From positions 1 to 31,276 of IMG/VR virus record IMGVR_UViG_3300009161_000156: DNA of 31,276 nucleotides; one strand, written 5' to 3'. The translations under genes were made by a program, and so were the position numbers. Of this stretch, positions 20,858 to 28,015 are shown piece after piece. Below the pieces are notes generated by a model. It did not search any database. It was not told where the DNA came from and was given only the letters and a program-made list of their open reading frames with translations. Source of the stretch: a virus. Every line of letters begins with the position of its first letter. Within the stretch, counting starts at the first letter, position 1.

Positions 20858-21096
20858 TGAGCAACACCGAGACCGCAACCGAGCCGCTGCCTATTACCGC
20901 TCGCCAGCGTGAAGTCTTGGACTTCATTGTGGCAAACAGGCAGTTCTACAGTTCGACCGTCAGAGAGATCGCCGCAGCGCTTTCGATCAGGTCGCCTAAC
21001 GGCGTGATGTGCCACCTGAGGGCACTGGAGCGCAAGGGCCGCATCCGGCTGGCGAAGGGCAAGGCCCGTGGGATTGAGGTGGTCCATGCAGACTGA
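20857..21096 (+). CDS. LexA-type DNA-binding domain without peptidase domain
   Basis: A 79-residue protein corresponding to the N-terminal winged helix of LexA: LPITARQREVLDFIVANRQFYSSTVREIAAALSI, then SPNGVMCHLRALERKGRIRLAKGKARGIEV. Full LexA is about 200 residues with an S24 peptidase domain that allows self-cleavage; that half is absent, and the downstream frame holds a different gene. The protein could bind SOS-like operators without being removed by DNA damage. GTG start with GGGGGAG before it; the stop of the preceding gene overlaps the start. Confidence 0.8.
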   Translation: MSNTETATEPLPITARQREVLDFIVANRQFYSSTVREIAAALSIRSPNGVMCHLRALERKGRIRLAKGKARGIEVVHAD

Positions 21097-21328
21097 CAAC
21101 CCGTACCCGGCCCCGGCACCGCTGGTGCTCGCGAAGCTGTGCAAGAAGGCCGCTTGGCGTGACGACATCGACGACGAGGTGCGGAAGCTCTTGGAGTGGA
21201 CGTCCGAAACGCTGCCCGAGCTGGTCAGGAAAGGGCACCGGCTCAGCCACCAAGTCGAGCAGCTTGAGGGCGACAACGCCCTGCTGTTTCAGCTGCACTA
21301 CGGGCCGCAGAAGGGCGGTGCGTCGTGA
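21086..21328 (+). CDS. Small hypothetical protein
   Basis: An 80-residue protein overlapping the LexA-domain gene by 11 bases, with GAGGTGG before its ATG. It has a proline-rich start (NPYPAPAPLVLAKLCKKAAW) and helical, charged remainder (DDIDDEVRKLLEWTSETLPELVRKGHRLSHQVEQLEGDNALLFQL) that could form a coiled coil. No motif is recognised. Its stop overlaps the GTG of the next small membrane-protein gene. Confidence 0.65.
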   Translation: MQTDNPYPAPAPLVLAKLCKKAAWRDDIDDEVRKLLEWTSETLPELVRKGHRLSHQVEQLEGDNALLFQLHYGPQKGGAS

Positions 21329-21498
21329 CCGTCTCCGAGATCACCTGCATCGCCCTCGGGATGCTGTTCAACGTACTGACGTTTTTCCTCGGCACCGCCG
21401 TGGGCGTCTCCCTAGTGAAGAGAAAGGACTCTCACAATGACCGCGACCGCTACGAAACCGAAGGTTTCCAGTACTACAATCCGCCTTCCGAGAACTGA
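21325..21498 (+). CDS. Single-pass membrane microprotein overlapping dnaN
   Basis: A 57-residue protein starting at GTG 21325, which overlaps the previous stop. Residues about 6-30 (TCIALGMLFNVLTFFLGTAVGVSLV) form one hydrophobic transmembrane helix; the remainder is a short polar tail. Its last 62 bases run into the sliding clamp gene in another frame. The start overlap and the clear helix support coding. Function unknown. Confidence 0.55.
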   Translation: MTVSEITCIALGMLFNVLTFFLGTAVGVSLVKRKDSHNDRDRYETEGFQYYNPPSEN

Positions 21499-22552
21499 GC
21501 TGGAGGCGGCGCTCATGGCCATCAAGCCGGCGACGCCGGCCAGGCCGTCCAAGCCCATCTTGGCCAACTGCCGGATCGGTGACGGTCTAATCACGGGCAC
21601 GGACCTCGAGGTGCGGATCGACCGTGCCATCAGCGAGCACTGCGAGGCGTTCCTCGTGCCGCACGACCGGCTTCTGCAGATCGTGAAGGCCGCCAGCGGC
21701 GACGACGTGACGCTGAAGGCGAGCGGCACCACCGTCAGCATCAAGTGCGGCGGCGGATCGTGGACGCTGCCCACGGAGGACGTGGCCGAATACCCGACGT
21801 GGGAGCCGGCCGATCTGAAGGCTGTGTGCCGGCTGCCGGCGGACCAGTTCGCTAGGGCTGCCAAAAACACGACGTACGCCACAGACATAAAGTCGAGCCG
21901 CTACGCTCTTGGAGGTGTGCTCATCGAGGTCGCCGGCGGCAACCCGACGTGGGTCGCCACGGACGGTCATCGGCTGTCGTGCGTCGAGACCGAGACCGAC
22001 CAGGCGGTGGACGACCGGCAGACGCTGGTCCCTTGCCGGGTGCTCGACATTGTGGCCGGCATGGCCACGGGCGACGGCAGCGTACAGGTCGAGGCCAACG
22101 CCAAGGAGGTGCGTTTTGACCTGGGCGGCACGACCGTCACGGGCCGGCTGACCGAAGGACGTTTGCCTTCTAGTTGGCGTGATCTGATCAGGGCAAAAGA
22201 CAACGAGCAGGCCACCGTGCTCAACGTGCGCGAGCTGGAGGCCGCGGTGCGGTCGGCCGCGATCGTTACGAGCGAGCAGAGCAAGGGCGTGGACTTGGCG
22301 TGGACGGCCGACACGCTGGTCATCTCGGGCCGTTCGTCGGAGTACGGCGAGTCAACCGTGAAGTGCCCGCTGGTGGCCGCCGGTTCGACAAGCACAACTT
22401 ATGTTGACCCGCGCTACGTGGTTGAGTTCCTGAAGTCGATCCCGGCCGACGAGGAGCCGCAGGTCGACGTCTACGCCACGGATCCGCAGAGCCGGGTGCT
22501 TCTGAAGTGCGGCCCGTACACGGGCGTGATCATGCCACTGGCGAAGGAGTAA
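21437..22552 (+). CDS. dnaN: DNA polymerase III beta subunit (sliding clamp)
   Basis: A 371-residue protein, the normal length of bacterial DnaN, which forms a ring around DNA and holds the polymerase. Visible family features are LPRTELEAALMAIKPA at the start, RYALGGVLIEV and WVATDGHRLSCVET (the highly conserved ATDGHRL block), and the C-terminal GPYTGVIMPLAKE resembling the YxYVVMPM end of DnaN. The phage has no polymerase gene in this window, so the clamp probably recruits host polymerase to phage DNA. ATG at 21437 follows AGAGAAAGGA. The next gene starts three bases after the stop. Confidence 0.88.
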   Translation: MTATATKPKVSSTTIRLPRTELEAALMAIKPATPARPSKPILANCRIGDGLITGTDLEVRIDRAISEHCEAFLVPHDRLLQIVKAASGDDVTLKASGTTVSIKCGGGSWTLPTEDVAEYPTWEPADLKAVCRLPADQFARAAKNTTYATDIKSSRYALGGVLIEVAGGNPTWVATDGHRLSCVETETDQAVDDRQTLVPCRVLDIVAGMATGDGSVQVEANAKEVRFDLGGTTVTGRLTEGRLPSSWRDLIRAKDNEQATVLNVRELEAAVRSAAIVTSEQSKGVDLAWTADTLVISGRSSEYGESTVKCPLVAAGSTSTTYVDPRYVVEFLKSIPADEEPQVDVYATDPQSRVLLKCGPYTGVIMPLAKE

Positions 22553-22554
22553 CC

Positions 22555-22923
22555 ATGCGACGCGGGAAGAACAAGATCGAGGTCGACGTGCCGCTGATGT
22601 TCAAGTTGTGGAACGACGACACGCTCAGGACCGAGGACGTGGCCATGCAGCTCGGGATCTCGACGAACACGCTGCGGAAGATCGGACGCCGCCACGGGCT
22701 CCTACATCGGGTGTCGCCAATGGTGAACGAGGTGCACGGTGCACCGTCAGACGCTGAGGATCTGCTGTCTCGTGACTCGCTGGCGCTGTCGCCTTGGGTC
22801 GCGGCTAGGGCCGAGATGTTCCGCCGGCAGAAGGAGCAGCAGGGCGAGCCGGCCCGCGTCGAGGTCGGCGTTGTGACGATGGTGATGACCGGGCCGCGGC
22901 GGCGGATGGCTAGGGTTGAGTAA
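22555..22923 (+). CDS. Helix-turn-helix regulatory protein
   Basis: A 122-residue protein with a homeodomain-like helix-turn-helix near the N-terminus: LMFKLWNDDTLRTEDVAMQLGISTNTLRKIGRRHGL (residues about 10-45), recognition helix STNTLRKIGRRHGL. The rest is helical, then a variable basic tail. Such proteins in replication operons act as transcription regulators or small packaging-type DNA-binding proteins. AAGGAG lies before ATG 22555, three bases after the clamp gene. Confidence 0.72.
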   Translation: MRRGKNKIEVDVPLMFKLWNDDTLRTEDVAMQLGISTNTLRKIGRRHGLLHRVSPMVNEVHGAPSDAEDLLSRDSLALSPWVAARAEMFRRQKEQQGEPARVEVGVVTMVMTGPRRRMARVE

Positions 22924-22958
22924 GAACACGCAGGATCAGGAGCGGCGAGGAGAAGACC

Positions 22959-23225
22959 ATGAACAAACCAAACGACACTAACGAGCCGTCTCCTGCATCC
23001 GCTGGTTCTCAGCCAGTGGCTGTGTCGGTGCATATCGACAACTCGGCTTGCGCGTTTCCTGACATCCGCCCGCTGCGGAGGCCGCGACTTCTGACCAACG
23101 ATGAGGAGGAGGCAATCAGGGGGGCTTTGGGGTGGCTGCTATGGTGTGACCAGAACAGCCATCTAGGAGACGCTGGCAGGAAGGATATTGCGACACTTCG
23201 CGGCCTACTGGAACAACTGGGCTGA
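22959..23225 (+). CDS. Small hypothetical protein
   Basis: An 88-residue protein preceded by GAGGAG. The first 45 residues are polar and low-complexity; the C-terminal half is helical (DEEEAIRGALGWLLWCDQNSH, GRKDIATLRGLLEQLG). No motif is recognised. It is the last gene before a 157-base gap that carries a hairpin, a dyad and the RusA promoter-like site. Confidence 0.65.
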   Translation: MNKPNDTNEPSPASAGSQPVAVSVHIDNSACAFPDIRPLRRPRLLTNDEEEAIRGALGWLLWCDQNSHLGDAGRKDIATLRGLLEQLG

Positions 23226-23271
23226 GAACCAGTGTTTCTGCCGTCTGCATATCGCCGGGGCGTGCGGCATA

Positions 23272-23301
23272 ACGGCCCGCCGTTTTGCGCCGGGCGGCCG
23301 T
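23272..23301 (+). terminator. GC-rich hairpin before the RusA gene
   Basis: ACGGCC at 23272-23277 pairs with GGCCGT at 23296-23301, with additional GC pairs inside around a TTTT loop. It follows the replication operon and may reduce read-through. No T run follows it. Confidence 0.4.
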
Positions 23302-23318
23302 GAAACCAGAAAGTTGCA

Positions 23319-23341
23319 GCGTTACGCTGTCGGCATAACGC
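23319..23341. promoter_or_regulatory. Dyad GCGTTA-N11-TAACGC upstream of RusA
   Basis: GCGTTA at 23319-23324 and TAACGC at 23336-23341 are exact reverse complements with 11 bases between them. The half-site TAACGC also occurs in the repeated element of promoters A and C, and the spacer contains ACGCTGTCG as in promoter A. It lies 17 bases before the TTGACA element at 23358. Confidence 0.45.
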
Positions 23342-23357
23342 GCTCCGCCTGCTTCGC

Positions 23358-23376
23358 TTGACAAGCCCGCGACAGT
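23358..23376 (+). promoter_or_regulatory. Compact promoter-like element before RusA
   Basis: TTGACA at 23358-23363, seven bases, GACAGT at 23371-23376, then GCGGGC and ATG. GCCCGC and GCGGGC around GACAGT also form a 6-bp dyad. No ribosome site is visible before the ATG at 23383, so a leaderless mRNA is possible. Confidence 0.35.
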
Positions 23377-23382
23377 GCGGGC

Positions 23383-23790
23383 ATGGCGATCACGTTCAGC
23401 GTTCCGGGCGACCCAGTGCCGCAGCCGCGGGCCAGGGTTGTCGTTAGGCAAGGCAAGCCGCACGGCTATGTGCCAAGTGAGCACCCGATTCACGCATATC
23501 GCGCCGCAATAGCGGCTGCGGCAATCGCCGCCGGTGCCAAGCCGATTGAAAGAGCTCCGTTGACGATGGTCATTGATTGGGTTTTTGTGCGTCCTAAAAG
23601 TCACTTCAACAAGGATGGCACGCTTAAGCCTGGAAAGCCGATCATGCCGCGTGCAGACAACAAAAACTTACTGAGCGGTGTTGAGGACGCACTGAACGGC
23701 ATCGCCTACCAGGACGATGGCCAGATCGGAAGGCACGTCATGGAACGCACGTGGGGAACCCAGGGACGCACGACCGTGCGAATCACATGA
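23383..23790 (+). CDS. rusA: RusA-family Holliday junction resolvase
   Basis: A 135-residue endonuclease that cuts four-way DNA junctions. Family features are the start ITFSVPGDPVPQPRARV, the acidic metal-binding set around RADNKNLLSGVEDALNGIAYQDDGQI (Asp92, Asp102, Asp111 and Asp112), and the usual length. It would resolve branched DNA made by RecT-driven replication before packaging. Its TGA overlaps the ATG of the radical SAM gene, so the two are co-translated. No ribosome site is visible at its start. Confidence 0.88.
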   Translation: MAITFSVPGDPVPQPRARVVVRQGKPHGYVPSEHPIHAYRAAIAAAAIAAGAKPIERAPLTMVIDWVFVRPKSHFNKDGTLKPGKPIMPRADNKNLLSGVEDALNGIAYQDDGQIGRHVMERTWGTQGRTTVRIT

Positions 23791-24638
23791 AGCTCGTCTG
23801 GTTCCCCGCGTGGACGTGTCAGAACTACGGGCCGAGCGGCACGAGCTTCGGTCCTAAGTGCCCCTACTGCCCGTACGGAATCGACAAGGCAACCAAGCGT
23901 CTGGTGTTTGAGAACCGCATCACCTCGTCAGACGAGCGTGCCGATGCGGCGGCGCTCATCGAGTTCTTTAAAGCGAACCACGACGCCATGGGTGGGCACC
24001 TCGAGATCAGCGGCGGCGAAGCCCTGATGCGGCAAGACCTGCCCGAGATCCTAGCCGCGATCCCGCACCGCTGGGCGATCACGTCCAACACGCTCATGTC
24101 CACCGCGATCCAGCGGATGATCGAGAACTGGTCGCTCGCTAGGTGCGTGGCGTGGACCGCGAGCTGGCACCCGTGCAGCGGCATGGAGACCTCGTTCGAG
24201 CGATCCATTCGCATGCTGGCCGAGTGCAACCGGCACGCCCGGGTCACGGTCGTGATCGCCGACGCCACGATCGGCCGGCTGCGAGAGACGCTGGAGTTCC
24301 TTGAGACGCTGCCGCTGGCAGGCGTAAACTTCCACCTCGACACGCACGGGCAGTCCGACGTCTCGCATCTCAAGGCCGCGGCGGACGAGATCCTCGGGCC
24401 GGGCGCTGTCTACCTCGCTGGGCCGCCGCCGCAGGGCAAGATGTGCAACCGGCACGATGGGCTCATGGCGGTCGGGGCGGACGGCTCGCTGTACCAGTGC
24501 GTCACGTTCGCTTATCAGGACATCGAGCCTATCTGCCAGGTTGACGGCAGCGTTCTGCTGGATCAACTGCCGCGTCGCGTCGAGCGGTGCGACGCCGTTT
24601 GCTTCGCCTGTTGTGACCACATCAAACACATGCCATGA
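23787..24638 (+). CDS. Radical SAM protein, atypical cysteine motif, SPASM-like tail
   Basis: A 283-residue protein that appears to be a radical S-adenosylmethionine enzyme. The cysteines of the iron-sulfur cluster site are spread: Cys11, then CPYC at 25-28, that is C-x13-C-x2-C instead of the usual C-x3-C-x2-C. GHLEISGGEALM (GGE at 76-78) is the SAM-binding motif. Near the C-terminus MCNRHDGLMAVGADGSLYQC and later CDAVCFACC resemble the cysteine-rich SPASM extension that holds extra clusters. Substrate unknown; candidates are a peptide, a modified base or a sugar. Start and stop overlap RusA and the glycosyltransferase gene. Confidence 0.75.
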   Translation: MKLVWFPAWTCQNYGPSGTSFGPKCPYCPYGIDKATKRLVFENRITSSDERADAAALIEFFKANHDAMGGHLEISGGEALMRQDLPEILAAIPHRWAITSNTLMSTAIQRMIENWSLARCVAWTASWHPCSGMETSFERSIRMLAECNRHARVTVVIADATIGRLRETLEFLETLPLAGVNFHLDTHGQSDVSHLKAAADEILGPGAVYLAGPPPQGKMCNRHDGLMAVGADGSLYQCVTFAYQDIEPICQVDGSVLLDQLPRRVERCDAVCFACCDHIKHMP

Positions 24639-25540
24639 ACATCACGCACGCTGATCTCGCCGCCCATAATCCCGACCAACTGCATCCCGCGGTGAGCCGC
24701 GAATGTGCGCCGCTCTACTGGGACGCAGTCGCCAGCGGCGAAGAGATTGCGAGTCGCACCGACGTCACGATCGTGGGTCTCTGCCGCAACTCGCAGCCGT
24801 GGATTCAGTTCAACACCCAACGCATCGAGCAGCTCGGCGAGCGTTTTGCCAACTGGCGGGCGTTCGTCTACGAGAACGATTCCGAGGACGGAACCGCCGA
24901 GTTCCTGCGGGAGTGGGCGGCGTCCTGTAAACACGCCAGCGTCGAGACCGTCACGCACAACCGGCCGATGCTGTCATCGGAGAAGACCCGCCGGCGGACG
25001 GTCGCCCTCGCTGAATACAGGGCACGCTGTCAGGCGTGGGCGCGGGACAACAAGCCAGCGGGCCTGCCGCACCGGGTCATCGTCATCGATCTGGATACGT
25101 GGGGCGGCTGGTCGGACCACGGCGTCATGACCGGGTTGTTTCACCTCGAGGACCGGCCGGGGGCCGCGGGCATGGCGAGCGTATCCAGCATCGAGGTGCC
25201 GGTGTCGTCTGCCCCGTCAGGCCGGCTGCGAATCCACTACGACGCATGGGCATACCGGGCGAACCACTGGGCCGAGCACGACATGAACTGGTTCCCGCAC
25301 TGGTGGCCGCCGGTGGGCAGCGATCCGCTGCCCTGCCGCTCGGCGTTCGGAGGGCTCACGATCTACCGGCCCGAGGCGTTCTTCGCCGGCACGTACAGCG
25401 GCGAGGACTGCGAGCACGTCACGTTTCATCGGAGCATCCGTGAGGCCAGTTTGCTCGGGATGTTTTTGAACCCGAGCCAACGAATGGTCATGAACTGGAT
25501 GGAGCCGGCAGATGCGGGGCACAGTCTCGACGGCGTGTAG
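24635..25540 (+). CDS. Glycosyltransferase-like protein coupled to the radical SAM gene
   Basis: A 301-residue protein resembling GT-A-fold transferases of the CAP59/Anp1-like type. The signs are TIVGLCRNSQPWIQFN, FVYENDSEDGTAEFLREW (residues 78-94), VIVIDLDTWGG with the metal-binding DLD at 152-154, and a C-terminal GEDCEHVTFHRSIRE block. It starts at an ATGA overlap with the radical SAM gene, so both should be made together in fixed ratio. The acceptor is unknown: DNA base, peptide, virion or cell-surface sugar. It is separate in sequence from the GT-like protein at 2241. Confidence 0.75.
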   Translation: MNITHADLAAHNPDQLHPAVSRECAPLYWDAVASGEEIASRTDVTIVGLCRNSQPWIQFNTQRIEQLGERFANWRAFVYENDSEDGTAEFLREWAASCKHASVETVTHNRPMLSSEKTRRRTVALAEYRARCQAWARDNKPAGLPHRVIVIDLDTWGGWSDHGVMTGLFHLEDRPGAAGMASVSSIEVPVSSAPSGRLRIHYDAWAYRANHWAEHDMNWFPHWWPPVGSDPLPCRSAFGGLTIYRPEAFFAGTYSGEDCEHVTFHRSIREASLLGMFLNPSQRMVMNWMEPADAGHSLDGV

Positions 25541-25898
25541 CACGTTTCAGGCGACGCTGCGTAAGGTCTGGTCATCCGGCTCGACGTACGCCGAGATGAC
25601 GCAGTTTTTCGGCGTCACGAAAGACCAGATCTTTCGGCTTCGCGACCGATTGAAACTGCCGCTGCGTCTGGACCGCAGCACCCGCAAGAAACCGCCGCGG
25701 CACAAAGACCCGACGCCCGAGGAAATCGCCGCTGCCTGTGCCGCCCTGCGGGAGAAGCACCTGGCCGACAGGCGAAACGAGCCGACGTCGCGATCGTACC
25801 GCACCACCGAGCTGGATCTGATCTCGTTCCGGTTTCAACGCTCGCACGACATCCAGGCCGACTCGATCGAGCAGCTCATCGACGACTTGAGGGAGTGA
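25512..25898 (+). CDS. Helix-turn-helix protein
   Basis: A 128-residue protein overlapping the glycosyltransferase gene by 29 bases. TLRKVWSSGSTYAEMTQFFGVTKDQIFRLRDRLKLPLR (residues about 15-52) is a helix-turn-helix of the GcrA/resolvase-like type with recognition helix TKDQIFRLRDRL. A basic linker and a charged helical C-terminus follow. In phages such proteins regulate late transcription or resemble small terminase subunits; the distance from the genome end makes the first more likely. Confidence in DNA binding is moderate. Confidence 0.7.
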   Translation: MRGTVSTACSTFQATLRKVWSSGSTYAEMTQFFGVTKDQIFRLRDRLKLPLRLDRSTRKKPPRHKDPTPEEIAAACAALREKHLADRRNEPTSRSYRTTELDLISFRFQRSHDIQADSIEQLIDDLRE

Positions 25899-26176
25899 TG
25901 GCAGCCGCTGAAAAGGACGAGATGGTGCGGCGGGTGGTGGTCGAGTACGGGCACCACTACGCCTATTGCTACCTGACGGACCAGAACGGTCGCGTGTTAC
26001 AGGAGGAGGCTTTCAAGCAACCTTTTCGCCTGGAAAGAAAAGACGTGCACGAGGAAGCAACCGAGTGCTGGCAACAGATTTACCAGTGGTTACAGGACAC
26101 CGTGCTGTGGTACTCGACTGCAAGGGATGACGATCCGCCGTCAGAATCGCAGGAAGACGAAGCCACCGAGGAGTGA
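25898..26176 (+). CDS. Small acidic hypothetical protein
   Basis: A 92-residue protein starting at ATG 25898 (a GTG one codon earlier is also possible); GAGGGA lies before it. It has a beta-like first half (VRRVVVEYGHHYAYCYLTDQNGRVLQEEAF), an aromatic helix (ECWQQIYQWLQDTVLWY), and an acidic tail ending in a run of Glu and Asp. Such acidic small proteins are sometimes DNA mimics or inhibitors of host enzymes, but no motif proves it. Family not recognised. Confidence 0.68.
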   Translation: MAAAEKDEMVRRVVVEYGHHYAYCYLTDQNGRVLQEEAFKQPFRLERKDVHEEATECWQQIYQWLQDTVLWYSTARDDDPPSESQEDEATEE

Positions 26177-26180
26177 CGCC

Positions 26181-26480
26181 ATGCCGGCCTACGAAGCCAC
26201 GCCCGAGGAGATGCAGAATTACGGTGCCGGGCTGAACATCTGGCAGCAACTGCAGCTGCTCTCGGCCTGGTCGCCGCTCATCGGATTTGGCCAGCGGTTC
26301 GTTCAGGAATCCGATCCGTTTAAGAAGGGGCTGATCGTCGGCGAGGCCGCCGAGTGGATGGCGAGCAAGACCGACAGCACGGTGGACGATCAGCTCGTCC
26401 GCAAGCTCGTCGCTGTCGCCGCCACGAAGGAGGGCGAGGAGCTCATTCGATTCTGCCTGAGTCTCGCGAGCGTGAAGTGA
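26181..26480 (+). CDS. Small hypothetical protein
   Basis: A 99-residue helical protein with GAGGAG upstream. Segments are EMQNYGAGLNIWQQLQLLSAWSPLIGFGQRFV, DPFKKGLIVGEAAEWMASKT, and DQLVRKLVAVAATKEGEELIRFCLSLA. It is moderately hydrophobic but has no clear transmembrane helix. Its TGA overlaps the ATG of the membrane protein that follows. No family recognised; position suggests the start of the lysis and late accessory operon. Confidence 0.68.
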   Translation: MPAYEATPEEMQNYGAGLNIWQQLQLLSAWSPLIGFGQRFVQESDPFKKGLIVGEAAEWMASKTDSTVDDQLVRKLVAVAATKEGEELIRFCLSLASVK

Positions 26481-27085
26481 TGGATCGTGACGCACTCCTA
26501 CGCACCATCGCAGTCGGGGCGGCCGTGGCGATCCTGGCCGCGCCGTATCGTCGCTTGGTGGTGGACGCTCTCAAAGCGGGAATCGCCGCCGCCCAAGCCC
26601 ACGCCTACACCCTCGGGCGGTTCGCCGCCGCAGGGCTGATTCTCGCAGCCGCGTGGGGCAAGGTGCCGATGCCCGACTTCTACCCGGTCGTGCCGGCCGT
26701 CAGCATTGACGTGCCCGAGCCGAGCCCCGAGCTGCGGACGGCCGTGGAGCCCGTGCAAAAAGCGTTGGCCACCCTGTCGCCGGCCGACCGTGCCCTGTGG
26801 GCTGCGACCTGGGCGAAGGCCGCCATCGTGGTGGAGGCGGACGGCACCTCAAGCGTGGAGGCGTTCCGCGACACGGCCGCGCTGCGGCTGTTCACGACAG
26901 TGGCCCTGGACATCGCGTGGCGTCGGCTTGGTCGGCACCAGCCGGGCAGCGTGGACGGGCTCAGGGAAGGCGTGGAGGCCGCCATGCGGTCAGTGCTCGG
27001 CCTCGACGCCGTGCCCGTTACGCCGCAGATGCGGGGCTCGTACGCCAACGTGGCACGAGCGATTGCGTGGGCCGGCTTGAGGTGA
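26480..27085 (+). CDS. Membrane protein with two predicted helices
   Basis: A 201-residue protein. Hydrophobic segments at about residues 6-22 (LLRTIAVGAAVAILAAP) and 43-60 (LGRFAAAGLILAAAWGKV) could cross the membrane; a proline-rich linker follows and then a soluble helical domain (about 85-200) with several conserved-looking tryptophans. The layout is two helices, then a periplasmic or cytoplasmic domain. It may be a holin or anti-holin-type protein or a superinfection protein; which cannot be decided. The next gene starts three bases later. Confidence 0.68.
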   Translation: MDRDALLRTIAVGAAVAILAAPYRRLVVDALKAGIAAAQAHAYTLGRFAAAGLILAAAWGKVPMPDFYPVVPAVSIDVPEPSPELRTAVEPVQKALATLSPADRALWAATWAKAAIVVEADGTSSVEAFRDTAALRLFTTVALDIAWRRLGRHQPGSVDGLREGVEAAMRSVLGLDAVPVTPQMRGSYANVARAIAWAGLR

Positions 27086-27088
27086 GCG

Positions 27089-28015
27089 ATGGCTGAACCT
27101 CACGCCTTTGGCTATTTGCCCGACCCGGCTGGCGCTGATGCCTTCGTGGCCACGCTGCCGCACCCGACGCTGGCGTCGGCGGCCCCCGGCTTCACGCCTG
27201 ACGAGCGGCGTGAGGTGATGCTGTACCCGGCTCTGTTGCAGTGCCTGCCCGGCTGGCGGCGCGGTTCGCAGGGTTCTGTCGGGAGCTGCGTCGGCTGGGG
27301 CTCAAGCCTCGGGGTCGACTTCGTCGCTGCCTGCGACGTCGTGCACCGCCAGGAGCCCGAGGTCGTGCGGGCTCGCACCATCGAGAGCAGCCTATACGGA
27401 TTCTCTCGCGTGGAGGCCCGCGGCCAGCGGTCGAACGGTGGAGGCGACGGGTCCACGGGTTTCCACGCGGCCAAGGCCATCCGTGATTACGGGTGCCTTC
27501 ACTATGGCATCGACTACGGCGGCATATTAATCCGTGAGGAAAACAAGCAGCAGCGAGACCGGGACTGGGGCCGCAACGGTGTGCCCGACGAGCTCGAGCC
27601 GTACGCCAAGCTGCGGCGGTGCAGCGAGACGACGCTAGCCATCAACTTCGAGCAGGCGGCCGCTGCGATCCAGAACGGATACCCGGTGGTGGTGTGCTCG
27701 GGCCAAGGGTTCAGCATGGCCCGGGACGAGGACGGGTTCTGCCGGCCTGGTGGTGTTTGGTGGCACTGTATGTGCCTCTGTGGTGTCAGGTGGGGCAAGC
27801 GTCCTGGCCTCTTATGCTGCAACAGTTGGGGAGAGAGTAATACAGTCGGGCGGCACTACCCAGAGACGATGCCGCAGTCAGTACGCAATTGCTCCTTTTG
27901 GATCGACGCGGCCACGTGCACCAAGATGCTCTCGGGCCGTGACTCCTACGTCTACGCCGGCTACAGCGGCTTTCAGCCCACGCAGCTCCCCGACTGGACT
28001 GGAGGTGTGCTGTGA
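27089..28015 (+). CDS. Papain-family (C1) cysteine protease-like protein
   Basis: A 308-residue protein with the full papain catalytic set: Gln61 and Cys67 in GSQGSVGSCVGWG, separated by six residues as in papain; His226 in GVWWHCM; and Asn245 in NSWGE. The order Gln, Cys, His, Asn and the NSWG motif are diagnostic of C1 peptidases. There is no signal peptide. It precedes a lipoprotein and two membrane proteins, so it could be an unusual endolysin-like or lysis-linked protease, or act on host proteins. Phages commonly use CHAP or NlpC/P60 enzymes for lysis, so a true C1-type is uncommon. Confidence 0.75.
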   Translation: MAEPHAFGYLPDPAGADAFVATLPHPTLASAAPGFTPDERREVMLYPALLQCLPGWRRGSQGSVGSCVGWGSSLGVDFVAACDVVHRQEPEVVRARTIESSLYGFSRVEARGQRSNGGGDGSTGFHAAKAIRDYGCLHYGIDYGGILIREENKQQRDRDWGRNGVPDELEPYAKLRRCSETTLAINFEQAAAAIQNGYPVVVCSGQGFSMARDEDGFCRPGGVWWHCMCLCGVRWGKRPGLLCCNSWGESNTVGRHYPETMPQSVRNCSFWIDAATCTKMLSGRDSYVYAGYSGFQPTQLPDWTGGVL

